Assembly (NCBI GenBank): GCA_015057715.1
Contig: SVDS01000030.1
Location: 1-40,038, forward strand
Reading direction: 5' to 3'
DNA length: 40,038 nucleotides
Origin: Paenibacillaceae bacterium
Lineage (GTDB): Bacteria > Bacillota > Clostridia > Lachnospirales > Lachnospiraceae
The notes under the pieces are model-generated. The model made no database searches. It saw only the letters and a program-made list of their open reading frames with translations, and had not been told where the DNA came from. Below, piece after piece: positions 25,338 through 34,989 of this stretch; the stretch's first letter is position 1; the number at the start of each line of letters is the position of its first letter. The position numbers were made by a program, and so were the translations under genes.

Positions 25338-25427
25338 ATCTGTTTCCTCCTAAAACCCGATACTCGGTCCTTTTTCTGACCTGCCTGTTCTAAGTTTAGT
25401 ACCTGATATTTCACTTGTCAATAGAAC

Positions 25428-25481
25428 AGGCCTTTTGGGCAAACGCTTCGGACTCCCATCCTAGTTTCACCAAAAAGGCCT
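25428..25481 (-). terminator. Hairpin at the end of the amino-acid transport operon (candidate terminator)
   Basis: AGGCCTTTTGG (25428-25438) pairs with CCAAAAAGGCCT (25470-25481) with one bulge. The U-tract beyond it on the minus strand is weak (TGTTCTATTG), so it may act with partial efficiency. It lies just downstream of the stop at 25510. Confidence 0.5.
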
Positions 25482-25509
25482 ATTTTAATAGGAAACTTCT
25501 GAATTCATT

Positions 25510-26106
25510 TTATGATTCAAATAACTGATGTACAATCTCTGCGATTAACTTTGCGGTTCCAGTCACGCCAAGTAAAGAGGAGTCAATCATCAGCTGCTTA
25601 TGCTCCGGATCACCAGGTAAATAGCCTGCATATTTTTTATGATATGCATTCCGGGCTTTGTCTACGGAAAGAATCATTCGTTTCGCCTCAGCCTCTGTCA
25701 TACCAAGTGTATCCACACAGTTTTGCAGACGTTTCTCATGAGAAGCGTAGATAAAAATATTAATATTATTTTTTTCCTTTTCAAGAAGAAAATCAGAGCA
25801 TCTGCCAACCAGAATACAGCTTGATTTTTTTGCCAGATTAAGAATAATATCCTTCTGCACATCAAATATAATATCCTGCATATATTCCTCGTCAGTTCCA
25901 AGAGGGAACATTCTTGGCAGAAAGCTGTGCCTGGATTTTTCCTCCTCATTGCTGACTGTTGAAACCGGCAGATTCAGCTTATTGGCAACTTCCTCCACAA
26001 TATCCCGGTCATAAAACTCCACTCCCAGAATCTGTGACAGTTCCCTGGCAATAGATCGCCCCAGACTGCCAAACTCACGGGTAATGGTGATCGTAAACTT
26101 CTCCAT
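25510..26106 (-). CDS. Cytidylate kinase-like family protein
   Basis: A 198-residue P-loop-type kinase of the cytidylate kinase-like group. It begins with 'ITITREFGSLGRSIARELSQ', where the glycine-rich loop is degenerate (REFGSLGRS), and continues with 'EFYDRDIVEEVANKL' and 'CILVGRCSDFLL'. Members are common in clostridia and often of unknown substrate; true Cmk is usually longer with a different P-loop. It is the last gene of the polar amino-acid ABC operon, 16 bp after the permease. Confidence 0.8.
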   Translation of the reverse strand: MEKFTITITREFGSLGRSIARELSQILGVEFYDRDIVEEVANKLNLPVSTVSNEEEKSRHSFLPRMFPLGTDEEYMQDIIFDVQKDIILNLAKKSSCILVGRCSDFLLEKEKNNINIFIYASHEKRLQNCVDTLGMTEAEAKRMILSVDKARNAYHKKYAGYLPGDPEHKQLMIDSSLLGVTGTAKLIAEIVHQLFES

Positions 26107-26121
26107 AACAGATGTACCTCC

Positions 26122-26784
26122 CTAACCGGTTACAATTGTTTTCTGATATCCCCTGACTACACAGCTAAGGGCAAAACAGATGGCAAAATAGCAAAGTGCC
26201 TCGAAAGCAAACAGCATCATCATTCCTCTGACATCGTAAATACTGCCAAGGACAACGGCGCAGTTTCTCATGAATTCGGCTACGTCTACCATCTTTAAGA
26301 ATGAAGTATCCTTAATGATGGTAATAACCTGGCTTAAGAGAGCCGGAATTACCTTCTTATATGTCTGTGGCAGTACAATGTACCACAATGTCTGCAAAAA
26401 GCTAAAGCCCTGGGACTGGGCTCCTTCAAACTGTCCCTTGGGAATGGAATTTAATCCACCCCGAAAGATCTCCGCCACAACTGCAGAAGTGAACAGGGTA
26501 ATGGCAAATACCGATACTCCTACTTTATTTCCTTTTACGGTAAAATAGATCCAGAGAATCCATAAAAGGTTAGGGGTACAGCGGAAGAATTCTGTATAAA
26601 CTGCTACCAAAGTTCCCGCCCACTTCCATTTACCAGAAGAATAAGTACGAATCAGTGCCAGTATGGTTCCGAAAAATATACTGAGGATCGTAGCCAGTAC
26701 GGCGATCATGACCGTCATCTGTAAGCCCTTCAGCATAAACAGTACATTAGCCGGTGTAAATATCTTTTGAAATAATTCTAACAT
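26122..26784 (-). CDS. Polar amino-acid ABC transporter permease (second)
   Basis: A 220-residue inner-membrane protein of the HisMQ/GlnP family, with about five membrane segments. The EAA loop 'SIPKGQFEGAQSQGFSFLQT' (about 117-136), which docks to the ATPase, is well conserved. Its start overlaps the end of the preceding permease by 7 bp, so the two form a heterodimeric channel. Confidence 0.9.
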   Translation of the reverse strand: MLELFQKIFTPANVLFMLKGLQMTVMIAVLATILSIFFGTILALIRTYSSGKWKWAGTLVAVYTEFFRCTPNLLWILWIYFTVKGNKVGVSVFAITLFTSAVVAEIFRGGLNSIPKGQFEGAQSQGFSFLQTLWYIVLPQTYKKVIPALLSQVITIIKDTSFLKMVDVAEFMRNCAVVLGSIYDVRGMMMLFAFEALCYFAICFALSCVVRGYQKTIVTG

Positions 26785-27512
26785 GCTGCCTCCTCGTCTG
26801 CCTGTATATCAAGCTTTTTTGCAACTGGCAGCCGCATGGAGCGGATCTCTAAATATCTTGCCAGTCTGGCTAACGGGAAACAGATAATAAAGTACATCAC
26901 TGCACTTGTAAAATATGCCTGGGCAAAATACCCTCTGTCAGCGCCCCATGAATCGGTAAAATACATCAGATCCATGCCCGCAACCATGGCAAGTATAGAA
27001 GTATTCTTAACCAGATTTAAAGCCTGATTGGCGAGAGGCGGCATAATAATCTTAATAGTCTGAGGCAGAATGATATGATACATGGTTTCCAGATAGCTAA
27101 AACCCTGGGATGCTGCTGCCTCAGACTGCCCCTTTGGTATGGCTTCAATTCCGGTTCTTATGACCTCAGAAATATAGGCACCATGATAAACTCCTACTCC
27201 GATGACCCCTAACACGAACTTAGGGATGCGAAACCCGGAACTGGAAAACAGCATGGGAAGAACCGAGTAATAACACATGACCTGTAAAGCCAGAGGCGTA
27301 TTCTGTATGAATTCCACATAGATTCGTGAAATGATCTTAAGCAGCTTCCACTTGGATGAAGAGAACATGCCGAATATCACTCCAAGGACCAGCGCAACCG
27401 CCAGTCCTACCAGTGATATTTTAAGCGTCATAAGAAATCCAGGGATATAATATTCGGGGAACGCCGCAAAGAGGGCGCTCCATCGTTTTCCATCAAAAAG
27501 ACCTTTAATCAT
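26778..27512 (-). CDS. Polar amino-acid ABC transporter permease (first)
   Basis: A 244-residue HisMQ/GlnP-family permease. It has several membrane helices and the EAA loop 'AIPKGQSEAAASQGFSYLET' (about 143-162). It partners with the overlapping permease at 26122-26784, with the ATPase at 28478 and with the lipoprotein at 27539. Confidence 0.9.
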   Translation of the reverse strand: MIKGLFDGKRWSALFAAFPEYYIPGFLMTLKISLVGLAVALVLGVIFGMFSSSKWKLLKIISRIYVEFIQNTPLALQVMCYYSVLPMLFSSSGFRIPKFVLGVIGVGVYHGAYISEVIRTGIEAIPKGQSEAAASQGFSYLETMYHIILPQTIKIIMPPLANQALNLVKNTSILAMVAGMDLMYFTDSWGADRGYFAQAYFTSAVMYFIICFPLARLARYLEIRSMRLPVAKKLDIQADEEAAC

Positions 27513-27538
27513 GTCATTTTTCCTTTACTTAAAACAGC

Positions 27539-28435
27539 TTACTGTAATCCCCACTGATCCTGAAGTTTCTTCATGGAACCATCAGAAAGCATGGAAGTAA
27601 CTTTTTTCTCAACAGCCTCTGCAAGACCTGTGTTTTCCTTTGCAGCTGCAACACCGTAATCCTGCTCAGCGAAGCGGTCTTCCAGAATCATATTGCCATC
27701 ATTTACATAACCTGCAAGAATTGCGCGGTCAACAGAGAAGCAGTCAATCTGCTTGGTTGCCAGTGCCTGAGCCAGTGCAGGATAACCGTCAAATTCCTGG
27801 AACTGCGGATTTACCTTTAATCCCTTTTCATCCACGTACTTTTTAAATCCGTCCTTTGTTGTGGAAGACTGTGCCACACCGATTACTTTACCGTCTAAAT
27901 CCTGAATGGATTTAATTCCGGAATCTTTATTAACTAAAAGACCAACTGCATCGGTATAGTATGGTGTGGAGAAATTATAGGTTTCTTTTCTTTCTGGTGT
28001 AATGGTAAAAGTTGCAATAACCAGATCGATTTCCCCATTCTCTAATAAAGGTCCTCTTGTTTTAGCCGTTACGCCCTGGAATTCCACCAGTTTCTTTTCC
28101 TTTGCCTCGGCTGCGCTGCATCCAAAGATAGATCCGGCGATCTCATATGCAAGATCATCTTCAAATCCTTCGTACTGACCAGTTGCTGTATTCTGTAAGC
28201 TGAACTTTGGAATATCCGATTTACAGCCTACTTTTAACACTCCGCGGTCAATTATCTTCTGTACGTCTTTTGCAGCTGCTCCTGCTGCACCTGCTCCGGT
28301 TGTTGCCTCTGCAGAAGAACCTGCTGCTTTGGTATCCGCCGGTGCTTTCGTTGCCTCCGGTGCTTTGGAACCGCATGCGGTTAAGGTCGCTGCCATAGCA
28401 AACGTCAGTGCCAGGGATAACATTTTCTTCATCAT
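27539..28435 (-). CDS. Amino-acid ABC transporter substrate-binding lipoprotein
   Basis: A 298-residue solute-binding protein of family 3. The signal peptide 'MMKKMLSLALTFAMAATL' ends in lipobox LTAC, so the protein is lipid-anchored on the outer face of the membrane. An Ala/Thr-rich linker follows, then the binding domain ('GVLKVGCKSDIPKFS', 'GFEDDLAYEIA', 'IDLVIATFTITPERKETYNF'). The start is the ATG at 28435, after AGGAGG. The ligand is a polar amino acid (glutamine, glutamate, cystine or similar); the exact one is not visible. Confidence 0.9.
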   Translation of the reverse strand: MMKKMLSLALTFAMAATLTACGSKAPEATKAPADTKAAGSSAEATTGAGAAGAAAKDVQKIIDRGVLKVGCKSDIPKFSLQNTATGQYEGFEDDLAYEIAGSIFGCSAAEAKEKKLVEFQGVTAKTRGPLLENGEIDLVIATFTITPERKETYNFSTPYYTDAVGLLVNKDSGIKSIQDLDGKVIGVAQSSTTKDGFKKYVDEKGLKVNPQFQEFDGYPALAQALATKQIDCFSVDRAILAGYVNDGNMILEDRFAEQDYGVAAAKENTGLAEAVEKKVTSMLSDGSMKKLQDQWGLQ

Positions 28436-28477
28436 AATTGTTTCCTCCTCAATCATCTTATTATATTAAACATCACC

Positions 28478-29209
28478 CTAATGAAGGATTTTGCTTAAGA
28501 ACGCTTTTGTCCGCTCATGTTCCGGACATTCAAAGAAGTGTTCCGGTGTTCCCTCTTCCAGAATATACCCACCATCCATGAAAATTACACGGTCTGCGAC
28601 CTGACGGGCAAAGCCCATCTCGTGTGTTACACAGATCATGGTAATATTCTCATGAGCCAGCTCCACCATAACATTTAATACCTCCTGCACCATCTCAGGA
28701 TCCAGTGCTGAAGTGGGTTCATCAAATAAAATCAATGGCTGCTTCGTGCATAATGCTCTGGCAATTGCCACCCTCTGCTGTTGTCCGCCGGAAAGCTGTA
28801 CCGGATAATTACCCGCTTTTTCTTTTAAACCTACACGTTCCAGACAATTCATCGCTATCTTTTTTGCTTCTTCCTTGGGTACGTGCTGAAGTTTAACGGG
28901 TGCCAGTGTCAGATTTTCCAGAACAGTCAGATGGGGATATAAATTAAATTGCTGAAATACCATAGACGAGTATTTTTTTGCCATTTCCAAATGATTTTTC
29001 TTTGTTACCTGTGTTCCTGCCACGGTAATGGTCCCGCTGGTAGGCTCCTCTAAATAGTTAATGCAACGGATAAACGTGGATTTTCCGGAGCCGGATGGTC
29101 CGATGATAACCAGTTTTTCCCCTTCCCTGACCGTAAGACTGATATCCTTTAACACCTCAAGGTCTCCGAAGTTCTTTTTTAAGTTTTCAACTTTCACCAT
29201 ATCTGGCAT
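28478..29209 (-). CDS. Amino-acid ABC transporter ATP-binding protein (GlnQ-type)
   Basis: A 243-residue ATPase with Walker A 'GPSGSGKST', signature '[15 protein letters not shown]', Walker B '[14 protein letters not shown]' and the H-loop '[20 protein letters not shown]'. It powers the transporter encoded downstream. The start is the ATG at 29209 with an AGAGGGG site, in preference to the in-frame ATG at 29251. It is the first gene of the operon, whose promoter lies in the end of oppF. Confidence 0.92.
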   Translation of the reverse strand: MPDMVKVENLKKNFGDLEVLKDISLTVREGEKLVIIGPSGSGKSTFIRCINYLEEPTSGTITVAGTQVTKKNHLEMAKKYSSMVFQQFNLYPHLTVLENLTLAPVKLQHVPKEEAKKIAMNCLERVGLKEKAGNYPVQLSGGQQQRVAIARALCTKQPLILFDEPTSALDPEMVQEVLNVMVELAHENITMICVTHEMGFARQVADRVIFMDGGYILEEGTPEHFFECPEHERTKAFLSKILH

Positions 29210-29238
29210 GTTTCCAGCCCCTCTCTGCGTAATTTCTG

Positions 29239-29281
29239 AAAAAAAGCACAAAGACGCCTAAGAATCTTAAGTTCTTAGGCG
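29239..29281 (-). promoter_or_regulatory. Leader hairpin with U-run before the amino-acid transport operon
   Basis: CGCCTAAGAA (29255-29264) pairs perfectly with TTCTTAGGCG (29272-29281). On the minus strand a U-run (complement of 29239-29245) follows 9 nt after the stem. It is a terminator-like element in the untranslated leader between the promoter at 29314-29342 and the ATG, so attenuation is possible. Confidence 0.5.
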
Positions 29282-29313
29282 CCTTTGCCTGGTTGCGTTT
29301 TAATATTGTTGTT

Positions 29314-29342
29314 ATTATAAAAAGTTTTGCATCAAAAGTCAA
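29314..29342 (-). promoter_or_regulatory. Promoter of the amino-acid transport operon
   Basis: TTGACT (29337-29342) and TATAAT (29314-29319) are 17 bp apart on the minus strand. The -35 box overlaps the last codons of oppF, giving the amino-acid operon independent transcription. Confidence 0.75.
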
Positions 29343-30334
29343 GAATTATTTTCCCCTGCATAGGGACAGGATACAAAATGACCGGGAGAAATTTCCACCA
29401 TTTCCGGTATATGGTTTTTACAGTCTTCCCTGGCATACATACACCTGGTATGGAAATGACAGCCAGTGGGAACATTCATGGGGCTTGGAAGCTCACCGCT
29501 TAGCATCACCCGCTTTGACTGGGCTGCCAGCTTTGGATCTGCCAGCGGAATGGCAGAAAGCAGCGCCTTTGTGTAGGGGTGAAGGGGATTTTCATAAAGC
29601 TCATCACTGTCTGCTATCTCCACCAGCCTTCCCAAATACATGACACCGATCCTGGTGGAAATGTGGCGGACCATGGATAAATCGTGGGCAACAAACAGAT
29701 AGGTAAGTCCCATCTCCTTTTGTAAATCCTCCAAAAGATTAACTACCTGAGCCTGTATGGATACGTCCAGGGCGGAAATGGGCTCGTCACACAGAAGAAA
29801 CTCCGGTTCCACTAATAATGCTCTTGCAATTCCGATTCTCTGACGCTGTCCGCCAGAAAATTCATATGCATATTTATACATATCATCCGGCTTTAATCCA
29901 ACCTTTTTTAAGATCTCTTCCATTCTGCCTTCCATTTCATCATTGGATAAGCCGGAAACTGCAGTCAGGGACTCTTTTAATATCTCCCGCACATTGTGGT
30001 GGGGATCTAAGGAAGAATAGGGATCCTGGAAAATGATCTGCATCTGTTTGTGAACAGGAAGAAGCTGCCTTCCCTTTAAGCCGGTGATATCCTGATCTTT
30101 AAACAAAATAGAACCGGATGTGGGATCATACATACGGATTAAAGTACGGCCAAGGGTGGATTTTCCGCACCCGGATTCTCCTACCAGACCAAAAGTCTCT
30201 CCTTTTCGGATGGCCAGATTAATATGATCCACTGCCTTTACCTCCGCTTTTTTCCTTCCAAAGAAATCTCTGGCTGGAAAATACTTGCAAAGATCTCTGG
30301 CTTCCAGAAGTATCTCACTATTTTTATTATCCAT
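29339..30334 (-). CDS. oppF: Oligopeptide-type ABC transporter ATP-binding protein OppF
   Basis: A 331-residue ATPase with Walker A 'GESGCGKST', signature 'FSGGQRQRIGIARAL' and Walker B 'DEPISALD'. The C-terminal oligopeptide/HPY extension carries 'PTGCHFHTRC' and 'AREDC' cysteines. Its ATG overlaps the end of oppD by 8 bp. It forms the ATPase dimer with OppD. Confidence 0.92.
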   Translation of the reverse strand: MDNKNSEILLEARDLCKYFPARDFFGRKKAEVKAVDHINLAIRKGETFGLVGESGCGKSTLGRTLIRMYDPTSGSILFKDQDITGLKGRQLLPVHKQMQIIFQDPYSSLDPHHNVREILKESLTAVSGLSNDEMEGRMEEILKKVGLKPDDMYKYAYEFSGGQRQRIGIARALLVEPEFLLCDEPISALDVSIQAQVVNLLEDLQKEMGLTYLFVAHDLSMVRHISTRIGVMYLGRLVEIADSDELYENPLHPYTKALLSAIPLADPKLAAQSKRVMLSGELPSPMNVPTGCHFHTRCMYAREDCKNHIPEMVEISPGHFVSCPYAGENNS

Positions 30335-31355
30335 GGGATTCTACCTCCCCTTCCTTATGATCCAGCTCTTCCCCGGAATAGATGCACATGGCTCTCTGGG
30401 TTTCGCTGTAAGTGCGGTACTGGGGAATTTCTTTCCTGCAGTCTTCACAGGCGAATTTGCACCGTTCCGCAAAAGGACAGCCAGATGGCGGATTAATCAG
30501 TGATGGTGCCATGCCCGGTATTGGTTCCAGGCGTTCTTTTCCTCCTGAACGGGGTTTAGGTACTGCATGAAGAAGTGCCCTGGTATAAGGATGCTTAGGG
30601 GAATAGAAGATCTCCTCTGTGGTTCCCTCCTCCATTAAAAGTCCGCCGTACATAACAGCGATTCTATGGCTTAAACTGGCTACCACCCCTAAGTCATGGG
30701 TGATGAGAATAATGCTCATACCAGTTTCTTCCTGAAGACTTTTAAGCAGATCCAGGATCTGTGCCTGAATTGTCACGTCAAGAGCAGTGGTAGGTTCATC
30801 GGCAATTAAAAGCTTTGGCCTGCAGCAAAGAGCCATGGCAATTAAAACCCTTTGTCTCATTCCTCCGGAAAATTCGTGTGGGTACTGTCCCAACCGCTTC
30901 TCCGGTGAAGGGATTCCCACCTGGTTTAATACTGCAACCGCTTCTTTTCTTGCTGCTTCTTTATCCATTCCCCGGTGGCGTTTCAAAACCTCCATTAAGT
31001 GAGAGCCGATGGTCTTTAAAGGATTTAAGGCAGTCATGGGATCCTGGAAAATCATGGCCATTTCTTTTCCCCGCATCTTTCTTAACTGCTCCGGATCCAT
31101 AGCCAGCATATCCTGCCCGGCAAACGTAAGTTCATCAGCCTTTACCTCTGCATTATCAGGCATTAGTCCCATAACCGATTTCATAAGTACACTTTTTCCG
31201 CTTCCTGATTCTCCAACCACTGCCAGAATCTCACCGGATTCCACATACAGACTGACTCCACGCACTGCCTGCACGGTCCTGCCATGAGTATGGAAGGTGG
31301 TCCGAATGTCTGCAGCAGACAGTATTTTATCTTTCTTTTTTAATGTCTCTTCCAA
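30327..31355 (-). CDS. oppD: Oligopeptide-type ABC transporter ATP-binding protein OppD
   Basis: A 342-residue ATPase with Walker A 'GESGSGKSV', signature 'FSGGMRQRVLIAMAL', Walker B 'DEPTTALD' and the C-terminal Cys-containing extension ('PSGCPFAERCKFACEDC'). The start is a TTG at 31355, supported by AGGAGGG eight bases upstream; no ATG is in the right place. Confidence 0.92.
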   Translation of the reverse strand: MEETLKKKDKILSAADIRTTFHTHGRTVQAVRGVSLYVESGEILAVVGESGSGKSVLMKSVMGLMPDNAEVKADELTFAGQDMLAMDPEQLRKMRGKEMAMIFQDPMTALNPLKTIGSHLMEVLKRHRGMDKEAARKEAVAVLNQVGIPSPEKRLGQYPHEFSGGMRQRVLIAMALCCRPKLLIADEPTTALDVTIQAQILDLLKSLQEETGMSIILITHDLGVVASLSHRIAVMYGGLLMEEGTTEEIFYSPKHPYTRALLHAVPKPRSGGKERLEPIPGMAPSLINPPSGCPFAERCKFACEDCRKEIPQYRTYSETQRAMCIYSGEELDHKEGEVESHG

Positions 31356-31370
31356 TTCTTCGTCCCTCCT

Positions 31371-32249
31371 TTACTCTTTCTCACCGCTCATTACCTTTGG
31401 TTCTACATAGACGCGGAGCAGATTACCCAGCTTATTAAAAGCAAAAATTGTAATAATAATTAAAAGACCTGGAATTAAAGCCATATGAAAACTGTTCTGC
31501 ATGGTTCCCTGGGCATTTTGCAGAAGGCTTCCCCAGGAAGACATGGGCTGCTGAATACCAACTCCAAGAAAGCTTAAGGAAGATTCCGTCATAATGGCAT
31601 CGGCCATGCTGGTAGTAGCTGCCACAATAATAGTGGGGAAAACCGACGGTATAATATGGCTGATAATTATCTTCCATTTACTGACTCCGGAAAAACCAGC
31701 ATAAAGAATAAACTCCCTTTCTTTTAAAGACAGCGTCTCGGCCCGTACAAGCCGTGCAATCTCCATCCATGTAAAAAGACCAATAACCAGTATAATAGAC
31801 TGAATTCCCGGCTTTAAGAAAATGCTGACAACGGTAACCAGTACCATCCACGGTATGGAATGAAGGATATCAACAATTCTCATCAGAATCATATCCACGA
31901 TTCCGCCGGTCAGACCTGCAATGGTTCCTGCAGCCACACCAATGGTTAAACTTGTGAGCATGGCTAAAAACGCTACGATCAGGGAAACCCTGCCGCCATA
32001 GATCACCCTTGCAAAATAATCTCTTCCCACTTCATCTGTACCAAACCAATGGGTAAGAGACGGTTCTTTCAGTCTGTTGGCAATATCCGTTGCATTGGGC
32101 TCCATGGGAAGAAACGGTGCCAGAAGCGCAAACAGGATAATGATACTTAAAAAGATCAGGGAAATAACTGCTGCTTTATCATGTTTTAAGGCCAGCTTAA
32201 CACTGTCAATCCGAATTGATTTATCTTTATTTTTCGTTTCTTTTTTCAT
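31371..32249 (-). CDS. oppC: Oligopeptide-type ABC transporter permease OppC
   Basis: A 292-residue inner-membrane permease. It has an N-terminal cytoplasmic and first membrane segment ('VISLIFLSIIILFALLAPFL') typical of OppC_N, then the 'WFGTDEVGRDYFARVIYGGR' motif and the EAA loop before 'HIIPSVFPTIIV'. It pairs with OppB, located 6 bp upstream. Confidence 0.92.
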   Translation of the reverse strand: MKKETKNKDKSIRIDSVKLALKHDKAAVISLIFLSIIILFALLAPFLPMEPNATDIANRLKEPSLTHWFGTDEVGRDYFARVIYGGRVSLIVAFLAMLTSLTIGVAAGTIAGLTGGIVDMILMRIVDILHSIPWMVLVTVVSIFLKPGIQSIILVIGLFTWMEIARLVRAETLSLKEREFILYAGFSGVSKWKIIISHIIPSVFPTIIVAATTSMADAIMTESSLSFLGVGIQQPMSSWGSLLQNAQGTMQNSFHMALIPGLLIIITIFAFNKLGNLLRVYVEPKVMSGEKE

Positions 32250-32255
32250 ATCCTG

Positions 32256-33209
32256 TCACCCCATTTCCTTAATCCGCGGATCAATCAGACAATACAGGAT
32301 ATCCGACAGTAAATTTCCTAAGATAACCAAAGTGGAGGACAATACCAGAATGATCATGACGATGGGATAATCCATACCCTGAATCGCTTTGATGAAATAA
32401 GGCCCCACTCCTGGCCAGCTAAACACGGTCTCTGTGATAATAGCTCCTGTTACCAAAAGCGGCAATGCCATACCAAGGCGCGTGATCACAGGCAGAAGCA
32501 CATTCTTGCATACATGCTTAAACATGATTTCACTTTTTGTCGCGCCAAACGCCCGCTGAACCAGAACATAGTCCTCAGAGAATTGTGTCAGAGTAGAAGA
32601 ACGGACAAATTTAATGTTAGCCGGCATAAAGGATACGGTGAGAGTAAGAAACGGCATGATAAAGTGCTTTAAAAAGTCAGCTATGGAGGATTCCTTCCCT
32701 ACTGCATGCATTCCAACAATGGGCAGAAGCTTAAGCTTATAACCCAGAACAAAGATGAGAAGCATGGCAAACCAGAAGGAAGGAACTGCAATTCCCACGG
32801 AAGAAACCGCATCTATAATCTTATCTGCTTTTTTATTTTTATTGGCACCAGCAATAAGACCCAGAACAACCGCCAGGATATAAGCAGTTATAAAAGCAGG
32901 AAGCACAAGTTTTACCGTATTGGGAAGTCTCACCGCAAGATCTGCCGCAATACTTTGTTTTGTCACGATGGAATATCCGAAATTACCGTTCATAATCCCG
33001 TCAAGCCAGCGGACATACTGAACATACACCGGCTGGTCATAACCGTATTTTGCTTTGATTAAATTAATTGTCTCCTGTGACATCTTTGGGGTTGTCATGG
33101 CGTCAATGGCATCATAGGGCGCAAAATGCATCAGCGCAAAGCATAGAACCGTTATGAGAAGGACCATAGGGATGGCTGTTAATATTCGTTTCAATATATA
33201 TCTGGCCAT
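32256..33209 (-). CDS. oppB: Oligopeptide-type ABC transporter permease OppB
   Basis: A 317-residue permease starting 'MARYILKRILTAIPMVLLIT', the classic OppB N-terminus. About six membrane segments follow, with the EAA region 'VLVQRAFGATKSEIMFKHVC' and the late motif 'FSWPGVGPYFIKAI'. It forms the channel with OppC. Confidence 0.92.
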   Translation of the reverse strand: MARYILKRILTAIPMVLLITVLCFALMHFAPYDAIDAMTTPKMSQETINLIKAKYGYDQPVYVQYVRWLDGIMNGNFGYSIVTKQSIAADLAVRLPNTVKLVLPAFITAYILAVVLGLIAGANKNKKADKIIDAVSSVGIAVPSFWFAMLLIFVLGYKLKLLPIVGMHAVGKESSIADFLKHFIMPFLTLTVSFMPANIKFVRSSTLTQFSEDYVLVQRAFGATKSEIMFKHVCKNVLLPVITRLGMALPLLVTGAIITETVFSWPGVGPYFIKAIQGMDYPIVMIILVLSSTLVILGNLLSDILYCLIDPRIKEMG

Positions 33210-33234
33210 ATCATTTCTCCTTAATAAAGAAAGA

Positions 33235-33264
33235 GGTGTCTGCTGCTAAGGCAGCGAAACACCA
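33235..33264 (-). terminator. Weak hairpin between oppA and oppB
   Basis: GGTGT with TGCTGC (33235-33246) pairs with GCAGCG and ACACC (33251-33264), with small mismatches. A U-rich but broken tract follows on the minus strand. Such elements between a binding-protein gene and its permease genes commonly lower expression of the latter or protect upstream mRNA. Confidence 0.45.
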
Positions 33265-33289
33265 TTCTCTCTCTTTTTTGCAGTTGCAA

Positions 33290-34924
33290 TTACTTTTTCT
33301 GTAACTTGGAGGTATCCTCAAAGGTATAAACAGGAACCAGCTTTGCATCTTCAATACCTGATACATTTTTAGAAACCACTAAAAGGCGTTTGTTGGAATA
33401 TAACGGATAGAAGCAGGCTGTATCCTGAATCTTCTTCTGAATATTGGTGTAAATTTCTTTCCGCTTTGTCTCGTCTGTTTCTTTACGTCCCTGTGCAAAC
33501 AGTTCGTTGATTTCAGGCTGATCATAATACATATAATTGTATGCAGCTCCTGTTTCAAATAAGCTGGAGAAGGTGTCAGGGTCAATTCCCATGATATAAC
33601 CACCAAAGTACATATCATAGGTATTGTTCTTATCCTTCATCTGCTGGCTGAGTGCCTTGGAATCGATACCAGAAAGAGTCACTTTAAATCCAGCTTTCTC
33701 AAGCTGTTCCTGTACCAGTAAAGCTGAAGTAGACTGTAAGCTGTCTGATCCGCTGTATGCAAGTTTCAGTTCAGGCTTCTGTACGCCGGAAGCTGCAAGA
33801 TACTCTTTGGATTTATCAAGGTTCTGCTCGTATTTCTCCACATCTTCTGTAAAGAACTTGCTGTTAGGTGGCATGAAGCTCCATGGCAGATCGTAATAAT
33901 CAGAGCTTAAGAGAGCTGCATCTGCAATTGCCTTCTTATCAAGAGCATACAGAATTGCTTTTCTTAAATCCTCATTCTGAACCCGGGCTGCATTGATCAT
34001 CATATATGCCACACGGCCTTCCTGATAAGGATAAACAGTTAAGTTAGCAGAATCCAGATTCATCTGAGCAACCTGAGCCGGAGTTCCAATCCATGCATCT
34101 ACTTCGCCGCTCTGAATTGCTGTCATGGCTGTATTCTCATTTTCAATAATACGGTATACGATATTATCAATAGAAGGTGCTCCCAGGAAATAGTTCTCAT
34201 TCTTTGTGAACTTCACATAGGAACCTGCTGAGTATTCAGACATTACATAAGGACCGGTTCCCACTGGTTTTGTATTGACATCATTATTTTCAAAATTAGT
34301 TACATTCTCATACACATGCTTTGGCATGATGAAAATCTGGGAGAACATCTCCACTGCTGCGGAATTTACAAATGGCATGGTTAATTTAACTGTATAATCA
34401 TCAACCTTTTCAATCTTTACCGCACCTTCCTTATATACTAACTGGGAATAAGCCCAGCCTGCGTTCTCTTCTTTCTCCATTGCCTCGAATGTAAAGACAA
34501 CGTCATCAGCGGTAAATTTCTCTCCGTCTGACCACTTTACATCGTCGCGTAAATGCATGGTATAAGATAAATTATCATCGGAGGTATCAATGCTCTTTGC
34601 AAGGAAATAGTTAATTCCGTCCGCATTATACATATATAACGGGGAATAAATCATCTTGAGAGTCATAAGACCAAAACGGTCACTGGTTGTAATTACATTT
34701 ACATTGGCACCGGGATCACCTGCAATTGCATAGGTAAAGGTACTCTCTCCTCCTTCAGACGGTTTAGCCGCCTCTGCTGTCGTCTCACCAGCCCCTGCTG
34801 AGCTGCCGGATACTGCTGTTGTTCCTTCTGCTGCCGGATCTTTGCCGCCGCACGCGGTAAGTCCTCCAAGCACCATAACTGTTGCCAAAAGAATGCCCGC
34901 ACGTTTCATAAAATTCTTTTTCAT
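33290..34924 (-). CDS. oppA: Oligopeptide-type ABC transporter substrate-binding lipoprotein OppA
   Basis: A 544-residue family-5 solute-binding protein. The signal peptide ends in lipobox LTAC with the lipid-anchored Cys25, followed by a Gly/Ser/Thr-rich linker. The domain shows the family pattern: 'YMHLRDDVKWSDGEKFTADD', 'VGTGPYVMSEYSAGSYVKF' and 'FEDTSKLQKK' at the end. It is the first gene of oppABCDF and has its own promoter (34990-35019). Family 5 binds peptides but also nickel and some oligosaccharides, so the cargo is open; sugar-related neighbours upstream keep that alternative alive. Confidence 0.9.
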   Translation of the reverse strand: MKKNFMKRAGILLATVMVLGGLTACGGKDPAAEGTTAVSGSSAGAGETTAEAAKPSEGGESTFTYAIAGDPGANVNVITTSDRFGLMTLKMIYSPLYMYNADGINYFLAKSIDTSDDNLSYTMHLRDDVKWSDGEKFTADDVVFTFEAMEKEENAGWAYSQLVYKEGAVKIEKVDDYTVKLTMPFVNSAAVEMFSQIFIMPKHVYENVTNFENNDVNTKPVGTGPYVMSEYSAGSYVKFTKNENYFLGAPSIDNIVYRIIENENTAMTAIQSGEVDAWIGTPAQVAQMNLDSANLTVYPYQEGRVAYMMINAARVQNEDLRKAILYALDKKAIADAALLSSDYYDLPWSFMPPNSKFFTEDVEKYEQNLDKSKEYLAASGVQKPELKLAYSGSDSLQSTSALLVQEQLEKAGFKVTLSGIDSKALSQQMKDKNNTYDMYFGGYIMGIDPDTFSSLFETGAAYNYMYYDQPEINELFAQGRKETDETKRKEIYTNIQKKIQDTACFYPLYSNKRLLVVSKNVSGIEDAKLVPVYTFEDTSKLQKK

Positions 34925-34989
34925 AATTTTCTCCTTTCATATACTGTCCCTTAAAACTTATCTGTCATTAATCAGAAAAAGTTAAAATC

